From Litoreibacter meonggei (GTDB lineage: Bacteria > Pseudomonadota > Alphaproteobacteria > Rhodobacterales > Rhodobacteraceae), in NCBI RefSeq assembly GCF_003663885.1, contig NZ_RCCE01000001.1:434001-498000 (forward strand): a stretch of DNA of 64,000 nt, read 5' to 3'. This document shows, piece by piece, positions 43,878 to 52,250 of this stretch; within the stretch, counting starts at the first letter, position 1, and every line of letters starts with the position of its first letter. Below the pieces are notes generated by a model. That model did not search any database. It had not been told where the DNA came from and saw only the letters and a list, made by a program, of their open reading frames with translations. The position numbers were made by a program, and so were the translations under genes.

Positions 43878-44198
43878 TCAGCTACCGATCAAGCGTCCCA
43901 GAAATGAGCGTGGCTTCTGGGCAGGCTTTTCAGCCGCTTTCGCCCCAGGTGCAGGCGTAATCGGAGGCAGTGCTGCCGCCTTGGACTTGGCCTTTTCTGG
44001 CGTCGGCGGAGCAGCCTGTTCCGCTTCAACTGCGGGTGCATCTTTGGCTTCAGGCGCAGGTTCGGGGTCAGGCGACACAGGCTCTTGGCTGGCGCGCGCA
44101 GTTTCTTCGGCCAGCAATTCCTTGATCGTTTTCATCGTAAAGGCGGTTTTTTCCCGAGCCGAGGCGCCCTTGATCGGTTGAAGACGTGTGTGTTCCAT
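43878..44198 (-). CDS. Hypothetical Ala/Pro/Glu-rich protein
   Basis: 106 aa from ATG 44198, chosen because GGAGG lies 8 bases upstream; two further in-frame ATGs lie upstream of it. The N-terminal third is charged and helical (TMKTIKELLAEETARASQ); the remainder is a disordered run of Pro, Ala, Glu and Lys ending in RSFLGRLIGS, which could be a short amphipathic helix. No family recognised. It is downstream of the DUF815 ATPase in the same direction, but a hairpin separates them. Confidence 0.65.
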   Translation of the reverse strand: MEHTRLQPIKGASAREKTAFTMKTIKELLAEETARASQEPVSPDPEPAPEAKDAPAVEAEQAAPPTPEKAKSKAAALPPITPAPGAKAAEKPAQKPRSFLGRLIGS

Positions 44199-44232
44199 TT
44201 CTCTAACCTCCATAAACACTGGCGAAATAGTT

Positions 44233-44261
44233 AAAATCCACGCGATTTCTATTCCGCGTGG
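44233..44261 (-). terminator. Possible terminator downstream of the Tat/DUF815 operon
   Basis: CCACGCG (44238-44244) and CGCGTGG (44255-44261) form a 7-bp stem with a 10-base loop. On the minus strand it is followed by ATTTTAACTATTT. It lies 117 bases past the DUF815 stop and only 35 bases before the next start, so it may instead be a leader hairpin. Confidence 0.4.
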
Positions 44262-44377
44262 TTAGGACCATATGCGCGGAATAAGGCATTTTTACGGAAT
44301 GAAGAGAATGAATCGGCTCACAACCATCGGTTGGCAAGTTTAGCAACGTGGGTTCCGAACGGACGCTACGTGTCTGC

Positions 44378-45217
44378 CTAGACAGAAAGCCCCTGCCGCC
44401 CCGCCAGATCCGTGAAGTACTGCCAAGCCACCCGACCAGAGCGGCCACCGCGGGTTTGCTGCCATTCGATAGCCTCGGCATGCAGTGTATCGTCGTCGAT
44501 TTTCACCTCATGCGCCGCGCAGTAGCCACGGATCATGTCGAGATATTCATCCTGCGTGCAGGGGTGGAAACCCAGCCAGAGACCAAAGCGGTCCGACAGC
44601 GAGACCTTCTCCTCGGTCGCCTCGGACGGATTGATCGCTCCGCCCCGCTCGTTCTCGATCATGTCGCGCGGCATCAGGTGGCGGCGGTTCGAAGTCGCAT
44701 AGAAGATCACGTTTTCAGGGCGGCCCTCGATGCCACCGTCAAGTACCGCCTTCAGCGATTTATAATGCTGGTCGTCATGGCTGAAGCTCAGGTCGTCACA
44801 ATACAAAACGAAGCGGTGGTCGGACGCGCGCAGCAGGTTCAGCAATCGCCCGATGGAGGGCAGATCTTCGCGCTGAACCTCAACCAGTTTCAGCGGCAGA
44901 CCAGCGGCTACGATGTCGCCATGCACTGCCTTCACCAGCGATGACTTCCCCATCCCGCGCGAGCCCCAGAGCAGCGCGTTGTTGGCGGCAAACCCGTTGG
45001 CGAATTGCAGCGTGTTGGCGTGCAGCGTGTCGCGGACGCGCTCGATCCCGATCAGCAGATCAAGGGCGACGCCATTGACGTTGTGTACGGGCACAAGGTG
45101 GTCGGGTTCGACATGCCACAAGAAGGCGGATGCGCGGTCAAAATCGGGGGCATCTGCGGGCGGCGGGGACATACGTTCCAACGCCTGCGCAATACGGTCC
45201 ATGGGGTCGTCGATCAT
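44378..45217 (-). CDS. DUF815-family AAA+ ATPase
   Basis: 279 aa. Walker A GSRGMGKSS at about residues 84-92, Walker B RFVLYCDDLSF, sensor-like YATSNRRHL and an Arg-finger candidate in LSDRFGLWLGF. DUF815 is a bacterial AAA+ family with unknown client. The N-terminal part includes a typical LLIGIERVRDTLHANTLQFANG. ATG 45217 is 10 bases after the tatC stop, so it is co-transcribed with tatABC. A role in Tat export is not established. Confidence 0.88.
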   Translation of the reverse strand: MIDDPMDRIAQALERMSPPPADAPDFDRASAFLWHVEPDHLVPVHNVNGVALDLLIGIERVRDTLHANTLQFANGFAANNALLWGSRGMGKSSLVKAVHGDIVAAGLPLKLVEVQREDLPSIGRLLNLLRASDHRFVLYCDDLSFSHDDQHYKSLKAVLDGGIEGRPENVIFYATSNRRHLMPRDMIENERGGAINPSEATEEKVSLSDRFGLWLGFHPCTQDEYLDMIRGYCAAHEVKIDDDTLHAEAIEWQQTRGGRSGRVAWQYFTDLAGRQGLSV

Positions 45218-45227
45218 ACCCTGCACC

Positions 45228-46145
45228 TTACGGGCCGCGGTCTTCTGGGTGATCTTCGCTATCGACCTCATCGGCCCGAGATTCCAGATCGTCGTCGTCA
45301 TCCCACAGACCTTCCTCGCGCAGCTTAACTTCGCGGTCTTTCTCGACGCGTGCGACAAGGAAAATGGAAATCTCGTAAAGGCCATAGACCACTACAAACA
45401 GGATCAGCTGAGTTGTCACATCCGGCGGGGTCACCAAAGCGGCGACGACCAAAATGCCAATAACAGCATATTTACGCGTGTTCCGCAGGCCATCAGCGGT
45501 GGCCAGACCAGCTTTGCCCATCAGGGTCAGCAAAACCGGAAGCTGGAAGCACAGACCAAAGGCCACGATCATTTTCAGTGTAATATCAAGGCTTTCATTG
45601 ACCTTGCCGTTAAAGACAATGTCGATTCCGGAATCTCTGGTCGCCTCTGCGACCTCGCCCGAGGCGACCATTGCCGCGAAGAAAGATGGCAGGTCGGCAA
45701 AGCCGAGGAAAAACTGCATGGCCAGCGGAACCACGATGTAATGCGCGAAGGCCGCGCCCAGCGTGAACAACATGGGCGACGCGATCATGAAGGGTAAAAA
45801 CGCGTTCTTTTCGTTCTTGTAGAGACCCGGTGCCACGAAGCGCCACAGCTGGTAGCCGATCACCGGAAAGGCCACGAACAGCCCGCCAACCATGGAAATG
45901 CGGATTAGTGTGAAGAAATACTCCTGCGGCGCTGTGTATTGCATCACCGGATTGGGGTTGCCCAAGGACCGCATGGTGTTCTCGATCGGAATCAGCAGGA
46001 AGTCGAGAATGGCGCTTCCGAAAGTAAAGCAGATGACCATGCCGACCAAGAACGCCAATGCGGCGCGGATCACGCGGGTGCGCAGCTCGGCCAGATGCTC
46101 GATCAACGGGGCGGAGCTGTCTTCGATATCGCTCTCGGCGCTCAT
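45228..46145 (-). CDS. tatC: Twin-arginine translocase subunit TatC
   Basis: 305 aa, six membrane helices. [15 protein letters not shown] is the conserved N-terminal twin-arginine-binding region; the [41 protein letters not shown] block is the signature first loop and helix. The C-terminus carries a long acidic tail ([18 protein letters not shown]) beyond the usual end. Its start overlaps tatB by 4 bases. Confidence 0.96.
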   Translation of the reverse strand: MSAESDIEDSSAPLIEHLAELRTRVIRAALAFLVGMVICFTFGSAILDFLLIPIENTMRSLGNPNPVMQYTAPQEYFFTLIRISMVGGLFVAFPVIGYQLWRFVAPGLYKNEKNAFLPFMIASPMLFTLGAAFAHYIVVPLAMQFFLGFADLPSFFAAMVASGEVAEATRDSGIDIVFNGKVNESLDITLKMIVAFGLCFQLPVLLTLMGKAGLATADGLRNTRKYAVIGILVVAALVTPPDVTTQLILFVVVYGLYEISIFLVARVEKDREVKLREEGLWDDDDDLESRADEVDSEDHPEDRGP

Positions 46146-46612
46146 GTGTCAGCTTTCTTTGACTTCGGCTTGGCGGTCGTCTTAGGCTTAGCGGTAGCTT
46201 TTGGTTTGGGTGCGGGTTTTGGTGCTTCGGCGGCAGCCGCTTCCTTAGCTTTACGCGCCTCCGCGGCTTTCGCAGTTGAGTTGCGGATTTTCTCCGCAGC
46301 CTCGGCGCGGTCTTTCGCTAGTTTCTTGGTCTCTGAGCCGTCTGGGAATTTGTCGAAATTGGTGGCCTCGCGGATTTTATCCAACCCCATCTTCTTGGGG
46401 TTCGCCGCGGCCTTAACCGTGTCGGCCATATCCTTAACGCCCGCCTCGTCGGCGGCGTCTTCCATGGCACGACTGAACTCACGTGCCATGCGTTTTGCCT
46501 TGGCGGTGAATTGTCCCAGCGTACGAAACATCCCCGGCAGGTCTTTCGGACCCACCACGATCAGTGCCACGAGCCCGATCACCAACAGTTCGGTCATGCC
46601 GATGTCAAACAT
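46142..46612 (-). CDS. tatB: Twin-arginine translocase subunit TatB
   Basis: 156 aa. A short N-terminal membrane helix ([28 protein letters not shown]) followed by an amphipathic helix and a long Lys/Ala/Pro-rich tail of repeated [10 protein letters not shown]-type units. TatB with TatC forms the receptor for folded Tat substrates. It is encoded 42 bases after tatA and overlaps tatC. Confidence 0.95.
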   Translation of the reverse strand: MFDIGMTELLVIGLVALIVVGPKDLPGMFRTLGQFTAKAKRMAREFSRAMEDAADEAGVKDMADTVKAAANPKKMGLDKIREATNFDKFPDGSETKKLAKDRAEAAEKIRNSTAKAAEARKAKEAAAAEAPKPAPKPKATAKPKTTAKPKSKKADT

Positions 46613-46654
46613 GGCGTATGCCTTCGGTTCGCTTAACCGCCCAGCTCACGAAGA

Positions 46655-46867
46655 TCAGGCTTTGTCTTTTTCATCTTCGGGTGTGACGTCTTTGACGGCA
46701 ACATCAGCTTCGTCGAGCTCTTTAGTGCTGTCATCAACGCCCTTTTTAAACGCCGTGATGCCCTTGCCAACTTCGCCCATCAGGCCCGAGATTTTGCCAC
46801 GGCCGAAAAGGACCAGCACAACGACAGCGATGAGCAGCAGGCCCGGCAGTCCAATATTGTTCAACAT
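46655..46867 (-). CDS. tatA: Twin-arginine translocase subunit TatA
   Basis: 70 aa. [40 protein letters not shown] is the standard TatA helix-hinge-amphipathic helix arrangement, with an acidic C-terminus. It oligomerises to form the transport pathway. GGGAG precedes the ATG. First gene of tatA-tatB-tatC-DUF815. Confidence 0.96.
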   Translation of the reverse strand: MLNNIGLPGLLLIAVVVLVLFGRGKISGLMGEVGKGITAFKKGVDDSTKELDEADVAVKDVTPEDEKDKA

Positions 46868-47027
46868 GATTGAGGTCTCCCTTGGTCGCGCGCGTAGATT
46901 TGGACGCGCGGATGAATGTGTCTGCCCTCTATCTAGGGGCTTGGACGGGCGGGGAAAAGGCGCAAAACGCCGCTGGTGCGGGGAAATCCGTACGAAATGT
47001 CACGTGGCAGTGCTTGCGAGAAGTCTC

Positions 47028-47045
47028 CTGACAGTTTTATGTCAG
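47028..47045. promoter_or_regulatory. Possible operator CTGACA-N6-TGTCAG
   Basis: Perfect 6-bp dyad 55 bases before the small ABM-like gene that precedes the WYL regulator. TGTCAC occurs twice more nearby, at about 46999-47004 and 47054-47059. Clustered TGTCA units fit binding by the co-transcribed regulator or control of divergent tatA. Inference. Confidence 0.35.
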
Positions 47046-47099
47046 TTGTGGGGTGTCACAAAGCTCATATCGAAACAGAATCACTTCAGGAGCTACCCT

Positions 47100-47417
47100 A
47101 TGACCAAAACCGCCCAACCTCAGGTTGCAGAAATCGTGACCTTCTCGCTTAAAGACGGCACAGATGAAGGCGCGTTTCTCCAGACCTTGCGTGCCACCCA
47201 AAGCTGGGTGGATGGCATGCCCGGCTTTCTGGGACGCCAAGTGACACGCGGCCCCGACGGGCGCTGGACAGATCACATCCTATGGACCGACGCGACCTGT
47301 GCGAAAGCCGCGCAAGACAGCTTCGGCCAGCAGGACTTCGCGCCGGATATGGGCGAGGCGTTGAACCATGAAACTCTGGAAATGCGCCACGAGACCGTAT
47401 TTATGGCCGCGCCATGA
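47100..47417 (+). CDS. Small dimeric alpha/beta-barrel-like protein
   Basis: 105 aa starting at ATG 47100, with AGGAG 7 bases upstream; the much longer frame containing it is antisense to tatABC and is discarded. EIVTFSLKDGTDEGAFLQTLRATQSWVDGMPGFLGRQV then DHILWTDATCAKAAQ fits a short ABM/EthD-like fold. No catalytic residue is obvious. It lies 7 bases before the WYL regulator gene and is probably its partner or target. Confidence 0.8.
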   Translation: MTKTAQPQVAEIVTFSLKDGTDEGAFLQTLRATQSWVDGMPGFLGRQVTRGPDGRWTDHILWTDATCAKAAQDSFGQQDFAPDMGEALNHETLEMRHETVFMAAP

Positions 47418-47424
47418 CGCGTAG

Positions 47425-48108
47425 ATGAGACGCACTGACCGCCTCTTCGACCTGATCCTGCTGCTCAGGGATGGTCGCCTGCACCGCGCCGAGGACTTGG
47501 CGCGGGAGCTGGAGGTGTCGGTGCGCACCATCTACCGCGACATGGAAACCCTGCAACTGTCCGGCGTGCCGGTCGAGGGGGAACGGGGCATGGGCTATAT
47601 GATGACGGCCCCCATCACCCTGCCCCCGTTGAACCTGACTTTGGTTGAGCTGGAAGCGCTGCATCTTGGCATGGCGATCGTGGGCGAAGTCGCTGACGAG
47701 GAGTTGCAAAAGGCGGCGCAAAGCCTGTCTGCGAAGATCGACGCTGTTTTGCCTGAAGACCGCACGACGCCCCCGACCGGCTGGGGCTTCGCGGTCTATC
47801 CGTTCAAGGACGCGGCGGGCGGGTTCCGGTTCATGCCGCAGTTGCGCACGGCGATCCGCACGCGACAAAAGCTCAGCATTGCATATGCCACCGCCGAAGG
47901 CGCTCCGAGCGAGCGGGTCATTCGCCCGTTGCAAATGGAGTATTGGGGGCGCGTCTGGACGGTGTCGGCATGGTGCGAATTGCGCGGCGACTTTCGCGTG
48001 TTCCGCGCGGATCGCATCCGTGCGCTAAAGCCAATGGCTGAACTGTTCGTCGAAGAACAGGGCAAGTCACTCGCGGACTTCATCACCCAGCAAAAAGCCA
48101 ACTGCTAG
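47425..48108 (+). CDS. YafY-type WYL-domain transcriptional regulator
   Basis: 227 aa. The N-terminal helix-turn-helix (MRRTDRLFDLILLLRDGRLHRAEDLARELEVSVRTIYRDM) is the HTH_11 form typical of YafY; a WYL domain follows (about 135-205, with LSIAYATAEG, RPLQMEYWGRVWTVSAWCEL and FRADRI). WYL domains sense small ligands or nucleic acids. It follows the small ABM-like gene by 7 bases and converges with the DUF6314 gene (4-base overlap). Confidence 0.92.
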   Translation: MRRTDRLFDLILLLRDGRLHRAEDLARELEVSVRTIYRDMETLQLSGVPVEGERGMGYMMTAPITLPPLNLTLVELEALHLGMAIVGEVADEELQKAAQSLSAKIDAVLPEDRTTPPTGWGFAVYPFKDAAGGFRFMPQLRTAIRTRQKLSIAYATAEGAPSERVIRPLQMEYWGRVWTVSAWCELRGDFRVFRADRIRALKPMAELFVEEQGKSLADFITQQKANC

Positions 48109-48536
48109 CCCCGCGTATAGCGCGAAATCATCCGGTAGTCCTTGGCCGGACCAACGACCCGCCAAACCGACTCCCATTCCGGCCAGCGGGTGAAATCATA
48201 GCTCACATGATAAAAATCAGGATCACATTGGTGGTTATCATCAGGCATCAAGCGATCTAGGGCGATCAAATGGAACGGGCGGCCATCCTCGAACTCAACG
48301 GCAATTTTGTCTGAATTCTCGCCTTCGAACCCCCGCCAGATATAGCGACGCGTAGCGAGCATTGCGGGTTGCTGGCCGTAGACCAGTTCCCCCTCTTCAT
48401 CGTAATGCAGCTCAAGAGGCCCTGTGCGGGTAAACCGCGCTGTTCCTGTCAGCCGCCCTTCGATTTCGTTGCGACGGTCTTTGACAATGCGGGACAATTG
48501 CCACTCACCTTCGAACTGGTCCAAACCTCTGTGCAT
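48105..48536 (-). CDS. DUF6314 family protein
   Basis: 143 aa. FEGEWQLSRIVKD at the start, YIWRG in the middle and CDPDFYHVSYDFTRWPEWESVWRVVGPAKDYRMISRYTR at the end form the DUF6314 pattern, an apparently lipocalin-like small cytosolic protein. Function unknown. It lies 9 bases from the small secreted protein gene encoded upstream in the same direction. Confidence 0.85.
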   Translation of the reverse strand: MHRGLDQFEGEWQLSRIVKDRRNEIEGRLTGTARFTRTGPLELHYDEEGELVYGQQPAMLATRRYIWRGFEGENSDKIAVEFEDGRPFHLIALDRLMPDDNHQCDPDFYHVSYDFTRWPEWESVWRVVGPAKDYRMISRYTRG

Positions 48537-48545
48537 CCGGTCCTC

Positions 48546-48893
48546 TTAGTCACTATAAATTCCGACAGTTTCGGCTCCACTGTCGCCAATAAACTTTAAA
48601 GCCCCGTTATCCGCCCGCCGCGCGACGCTGTAACACGCCCAGCCATCAGCAGGGGGCCACTGACTACAATACGTATCTTCTTCCACACGCCAATAGCCCC
48701 AACTGTCGCGCCCACTTGTATAGAGCGTGCGACCGGAAGCATAAAAATGCTGGGTCGCATTTTCATAGATCAAACCTCTATCGCGCAGTGCCGTATCAAT
48801 CTCGGCACCGGTCAGTGGTAGCCAATCGGCATTGGCCCAACTTGGTAAGCATAGCACAAAAGCCGCCCCAAGGGCAGCGACGCCCTGTCTCAT
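48546..48893 (-). CDS. Hypothetical small secreted protein
   Basis: 115 aa from ATG 48893, chosen for its clear signal peptide (MRQGVAALGAAFVLCLPSWANA). The mature part has LPLTGAEIDTALRDRGLIYEN then YTSGRDSWGYWRVEEDTYCSQWPPADGWACYSV with two Cys that may pair. This layout is common in uncharacterised periplasmic proteins of Rhodobacteraceae. It is divergent from purB; the longer frame up to 49298 is antisense to purB. Confidence 0.78.
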   Translation of the reverse strand: MRQGVAALGAAFVLCLPSWANADWLPLTGAEIDTALRDRGLIYENATQHFYASGRTLYTSGRDSWGYWRVEEDTYCSQWPPADGWACYSVARRADNGALKFIGDSGAETVGIYSD

Positions 48894-48974
48894 GTCGCCT
48901 ATCTCCGGTTGTTCCTCACGCAGGGTCAGTCTAAGACGCCACCATCCGCCACACAAACTCTGAGAGCGCTTGAT

Positions 48975-50276
48975 ATGATCCCTCGCTATTCCCGCCCCGA
49001 GATGGTTGCCATCTGGTCCCCCGAGACCAAATTCCGCATCTGGTACGAGATCGAGGCCCATGCCTGCGACGCGATGGCCGATCTGGGTGTAATCCCGCGC
49101 GAGAACGCCGACGCAGTTTGGAAAGCCAAGGACGTCGAATTTGACGTGGCGCGCATTGACGAAATTGAGGCGGTCACCAAGCATGACGTCATCGCCTTCC
49201 TCACCCATCTTGCAGAGCATGTAGGGTCTGATGAAGCCCGCTTCGTGCATCAGGGCATGACCTCCTCGGATGTGCTCGACACGTGCTTCAACGTCCAACT
49301 CGTACGCGCCGCCGATATCCTGATCGCTGATGTGGAAGGTCTGCTGACTGCCTTGAAACGTCGCGCGCTAGAGCACAAAGACACCCTGCGCGTGGGCCGC
49401 TCTCACGGCATTCACGCAGAGCCCACGACCATGGGCCTGACCTTCGCGCGCTTTTATGCCGAGATGGACCGCAACCTGACCCGCCTGCGTACCGCCCGAG
49501 ACGAGATTTCCACCGGTGCCATTTCTGGTGCCATCGGCACCTTCGCCAATGTGGACCCTCGCGTTGAGGAACATGTCTGCGAGAAGCTGGGCCTGACGCC
49601 CGAGCCGATCTCCACCCAGGTCATTCCGCGCGACCGCCACGCGGCATTCTTCGCGGCGCTTGGTGTTGTCGCCTCCTCCATCGAGAACATCGCGACGGAA
49701 ATCCGTCATATGCAGCGCACCGAAGTTCTGGAAGGCGCGGAGTTCTTTTCCATGGGCCAGAAAGGCTCCTCGGCCATGCCGCATAAGAAGAACCCGATCC
49801 TGACGGAAAACCTCACGGGTCTGGCGCGCACCATTCGTATGGCCGTTGTCCCCGCAATGGAAAATGTGGCGCTCTGGCATGAGCGCGACATTTCCCATTC
49901 CTCGGTCGAACGGATGATCGGCCCCGACACCACGATCACGCTGGATTTTGCCCTCGCGCGACTGACGGGTGTGATCGACAAGATGCTGATCTTTCCGGAC
50001 AACATGCTCGACAACATGAACAAGTTTCCCGGTCTGGTGATGTCCCAACGCGTGTTGCTTGCTCTTACGCAAGCTGGTGTCAGCCGCGAGGACGCCTACG
50101 CGATGGTCCAACGCAACGCGCTGAAAGTCTGGGAGCATCGCACTGATTTCAAAGAGGAATTGTTGGCCGACAAAGACGTTGTGGCCGCCCTTGGTGCCGA
50201 TGAGATCGAAGAGAAGTTCGACATGGGCTACCACACCAAGCATGTCGACACGATCTTCAAGCGCGTGTTTGGCTAA
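48975..50276 (+). CDS. purB: Adenylosuccinate lyase
   Basis: 433 aa. MIPRYSRPEMVAIWSPETKF at the start, HQGMTSSDVLDTCFNVQL with the catalytic His region, GRSHGIHAEPTTMG, and the fumarase/aspartase signature GSSAMPHKKNPILTE are present. It catalyses two steps of purine synthesis (SAICAR and adenylosuccinate cleavage). ATG 48975 begins the homology; the open frame starts 66 bases earlier. A strong terminator follows. Confidence 0.97.
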   Translation: MIPRYSRPEMVAIWSPETKFRIWYEIEAHACDAMADLGVIPRENADAVWKAKDVEFDVARIDEIEAVTKHDVIAFLTHLAEHVGSDEARFVHQGMTSSDVLDTCFNVQLVRAADILIADVEGLLTALKRRALEHKDTLRVGRSHGIHAEPTTMGLTFARFYAEMDRNLTRLRTARDEISTGAISGAIGTFANVDPRVEEHVCEKLGLTPEPISTQVIPRDRHAAFFAALGVVASSIENIATEIRHMQRTEVLEGAEFFSMGQKGSSAMPHKKNPILTENLTGLARTIRMAVVPAMENVALWHERDISHSSVERMIGPDTTITLDFALARLTGVIDKMLIFPDNMLDNMNKFPGLVMSQRVLLALTQAGVSREDAYAMVQRNALKVWEHRTDFKEELLADKDVVAALGADEIEEKFDMGYHTKHVDTIFKRVFG

Positions 50277-50300
50277 AGCCGCCACGACAATACTCTGCCC

Positions 50301-50335
50301 AAAACGCCCGCCATCTGCGCGGGCGTTTTGATTTT
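50301..50335 (+). terminator. Terminator of purB
   Basis: Perfect 11-bp stem AAAACGCCCGC (50301-50311) with GCGGGCGTTTT (50319-50329), 7-base loop, followed by GATTTTT. It is 24 bases past the purB stop. Confidence 0.9.
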
Positions 50336-50387
50336 TAACGACCTCGTGCTATCTTTCTTGTCACACACCAACAGGAGAGACTTTCAG

Positions 50388-50549
50388 ATGAAGACCAAAA
50401 CGCTCTTGGCCGCTCTGGCCCTCACCCTGACACCCGCACTCGCCTCGGCAGAGTGCGCCTTTGGCCAGCACAAGCAGGCCGCGTCTTGCCAAGCGGGGTC
50501 CACATGGGACGCTGAAACAGGCACCTGCGTGGCCCAGCCAACCGGCTAG
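50388..50549 (+). CDS. Small secreted Cys-containing protein
   Basis: 53 aa. A signal peptide (MKTKTLLAALALTLTPALASA) leaves a 32-residue mature peptide with three Cys: ECAFGQHKQAASCQAGSTWDAETGTCV. The spacing recalls the end of chitin-binding type 2 (CBM14) modules, though it is only a fragment of one. GGAG lies 10 bases before the ATG. It sits right after purB with its own promoter space and a downstream hairpin. Function unknown. Confidence 0.7.
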   Translation: MKTKTLLAALALTLTPALASAECAFGQHKQAASCQAGSTWDAETGTCVAQPTG

Positions 50550-50562
50550 AACACTGCAACAT

Positions 50563-50594
50563 AAAGGCGGCGTGGTTCATCTCGCGCCGCCTTT
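50563..50594 (+). terminator. Stem-loop after the small secreted protein gene
   Basis: AAAGGCGGCG (50563-50572) and CGCCGCCTTT (50585-50594) form a perfect 10-bp stem with a 12-base loop, 13 bases past the stop. The T-tract is only three bases, so it may terminate weakly or stabilise the message. Confidence 0.6.
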
Positions 50595-50704
50595 GCTGCA
50601 TTTGGCTAAAACCCCGCCTATCTCCCCCCGCTCTCCTCACAATCCGTTAACGCCTGCCCGATCTACTGCGCAGTGCGAGAATATAATTGGGGACGGGACA
50701 AGCC

Positions 50705-51802
50705 ATGGATTTGGTAGCACAACCGCGTGCGGGCGCGGGATTTGGCATTGGCGGCAAGGTGGCCAGCACGGCTTTTGCATTTGATGGGTCGGACAAGCCG
50801 CTGCACCTCAGCGGCGCTCAGAAGGCGGCGGTGATTGTGCAGATGATCCTGCATGCGGGCGGGGCAATCCCGCTTTCGGTTATGTCCGAGGCGACGCAGG
50901 TGCATCTGGCCCGCGTCTATGCCTCCATGGGCCCGATCAACAAGGCGACAGTGGCCTCCGTGCTGGCAGAATTCGCCGAACATCTGGACGCACATGGGCT
51001 CAGCTTTCCGGTCGACACCTCCGCCGCGCTGGACGCGCTCGAAGGCAATCTCAGCGACAGCCTGTTGGTGCGGATGCGCCAGATCCACAGCCCAACCCTG
51101 CCCAAGAACACATGGGAAATGATTGCCGAGATTCCACCCAAGGAACTGGCCGAACGTATCACCACGGAAAGCCCGCGCGTGGCCGCGATCATCATGTCAA
51201 AATTGCCCCCGGCCGCCTCCACCAATGTGATGGATCTGCTTGACTTAGAGACGGCAAACGCCGTGACGTTTGCCATATCGGAAACAGGAGCGGTTCAGCC
51301 TGAGACCGTTGATATTGTTGCGCAAACCATCCTTGAAAGCGGCAAATCCGGCACCGAAGCCGGGGCTTTCACAGCCAAACCTGTGGCCCGCGCGGCCTCA
51401 CTGCTCAACGCGGCGGGCGCAACCCAGCGCGACGCAGTGCTCGACGCATTGGAAACGCTCGACGCCGTGTTTGCCGCACAGGTCCGCAAGGCCATCTTCA
51501 CCTTTGCCGACATCCTGACACGGGTGCAGCCGACGGATGTGCCAGCCCTTATCCGCGTCCTGCCAGCCGACGAGTTGAACGCGGCCTTGAAGACCGGTTC
51601 GGAAGAGCACAGCAGCGTCGTCGATTTCATTCTGGAAAACCTGTCCAAACGTATGGCCGACGCAATCCGCGAAGAGCTGGTCGAGATATCCCCGCTGACC
51701 GGCAAGGCCGCAGAGGCGGCGATGGGCAAGCTGACCGCCGCGATCCGTCAGTTGGAGGAATCGGGCGACATAACCCTGATCACAATAGAAGAAGACGCCT
51801 AG
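50705..51802 (+). CDS. FliG-like flagellar motor switch protein
   Basis: 365 aa. LSGAQKAAVIVQMI begins the FliG N-terminal domain; the middle domain has EIPPKELAERITTESPRVAAIIMSKLPP (the EHPQ-like region is altered), and the C-terminus has VFAAQVRKAIFTFADILTRV, the FliG torque-helix region with charged residues. FliG couples the MS ring to the stator. There are no other flagellar genes in the window. ATG 50705 is preferred to a TTG 18 bases upstream. It could be the true switch protein at a separate locus or a paralogue. Confidence 0.82.
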   Translation: MDLVAQPRAGAGFGIGGKVASTAFAFDGSDKPLHLSGAQKAAVIVQMILHAGGAIPLSVMSEATQVHLARVYASMGPINKATVASVLAEFAEHLDAHGLSFPVDTSAALDALEGNLSDSLLVRMRQIHSPTLPKNTWEMIAEIPPKELAERITTESPRVAAIIMSKLPPAASTNVMDLLDLETANAVTFAISETGAVQPETVDIVAQTILESGKSGTEAGAFTAKPVARAASLLNAAGATQRDAVLDALETLDAVFAAQVRKAIFTFADILTRVQPTDVPALIRVLPADELNAALKTGSEEHSSVVDFILENLSKRMADAIREELVEISPLTGKAAEAAMGKLTAAIRQLEESGDITLITIEEDA

Positions 51803-52158
51803 CGGAGTTCCAGCAGTTCGATTCGGTTTCCGAACGGGTCATTCACATAGACGCGCCTAATGTCCGGCAAATCCGTGTCCGTGCGTGGCTCTATCCCGTG
51901 CGTTTTTAAATGCTGGATAACGGCGTCCAACGACGCGACCTGAAATCCGGGATGCGCTTTCTTGGCTGGGGTAAAGGGCGTTTCGACGCCCAGATGCACC
52001 CGCACCTGCCCCGCTTCGAACCAGACGCCACCGCGCCCTAGCAACATTTCGGGTTTTGGGGTTTCCGTGAAGTGCAAAACACCGCAGTAAAATTCCCGCG
52101 CCTCGTCCTCGCACCCCGTAGGCATCGCCAGTTGGATATGGTGCAATCCTTCAATCAT
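51799..52158 (-). CDS. VOC family (glyoxalase-like) protein
   Basis: 119 aa, from ATG 52158 where the fold starts (IEGLHHIQLAMPTGCEDEAREFYCGVLHF). VRVHLGVETPFTPAKKAHPGFQV and VYVNDPFGNRIELLEL complete the vicinal oxygen chelate pattern with one likely metal His and Glu. Substrate unknown. It converges with the fliG-like gene, overlapping by 4 bases, and lies downstream of lon. Confidence 0.88.
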   Translation of the reverse strand: MIEGLHHIQLAMPTGCEDEAREFYCGVLHFTETPKPEMLLGRGGVWFEAGQVRVHLGVETPFTPAKKAHPGFQVASLDAVIQHLKTHGIEPRTDTDLPDIRRVYVNDPFGNRIELLELR

Positions 52159-52250
52159 TACGCCGCCTTTTTTTGAATCTGCAGATACGGAAAAGGACGG
52201 ACCCATACAGGCCCGCCCCAATCTCTAAAGCTCATGTTTGGCGTGCAGAA

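Noticed and set aside
45939-47417. 492-aa plus-strand open frame
   Set aside because: Most of it is antisense to tatA, tatB and tatC; only the last 105 codons, from ATG 47100 with its own ribosome site, are a real gene.
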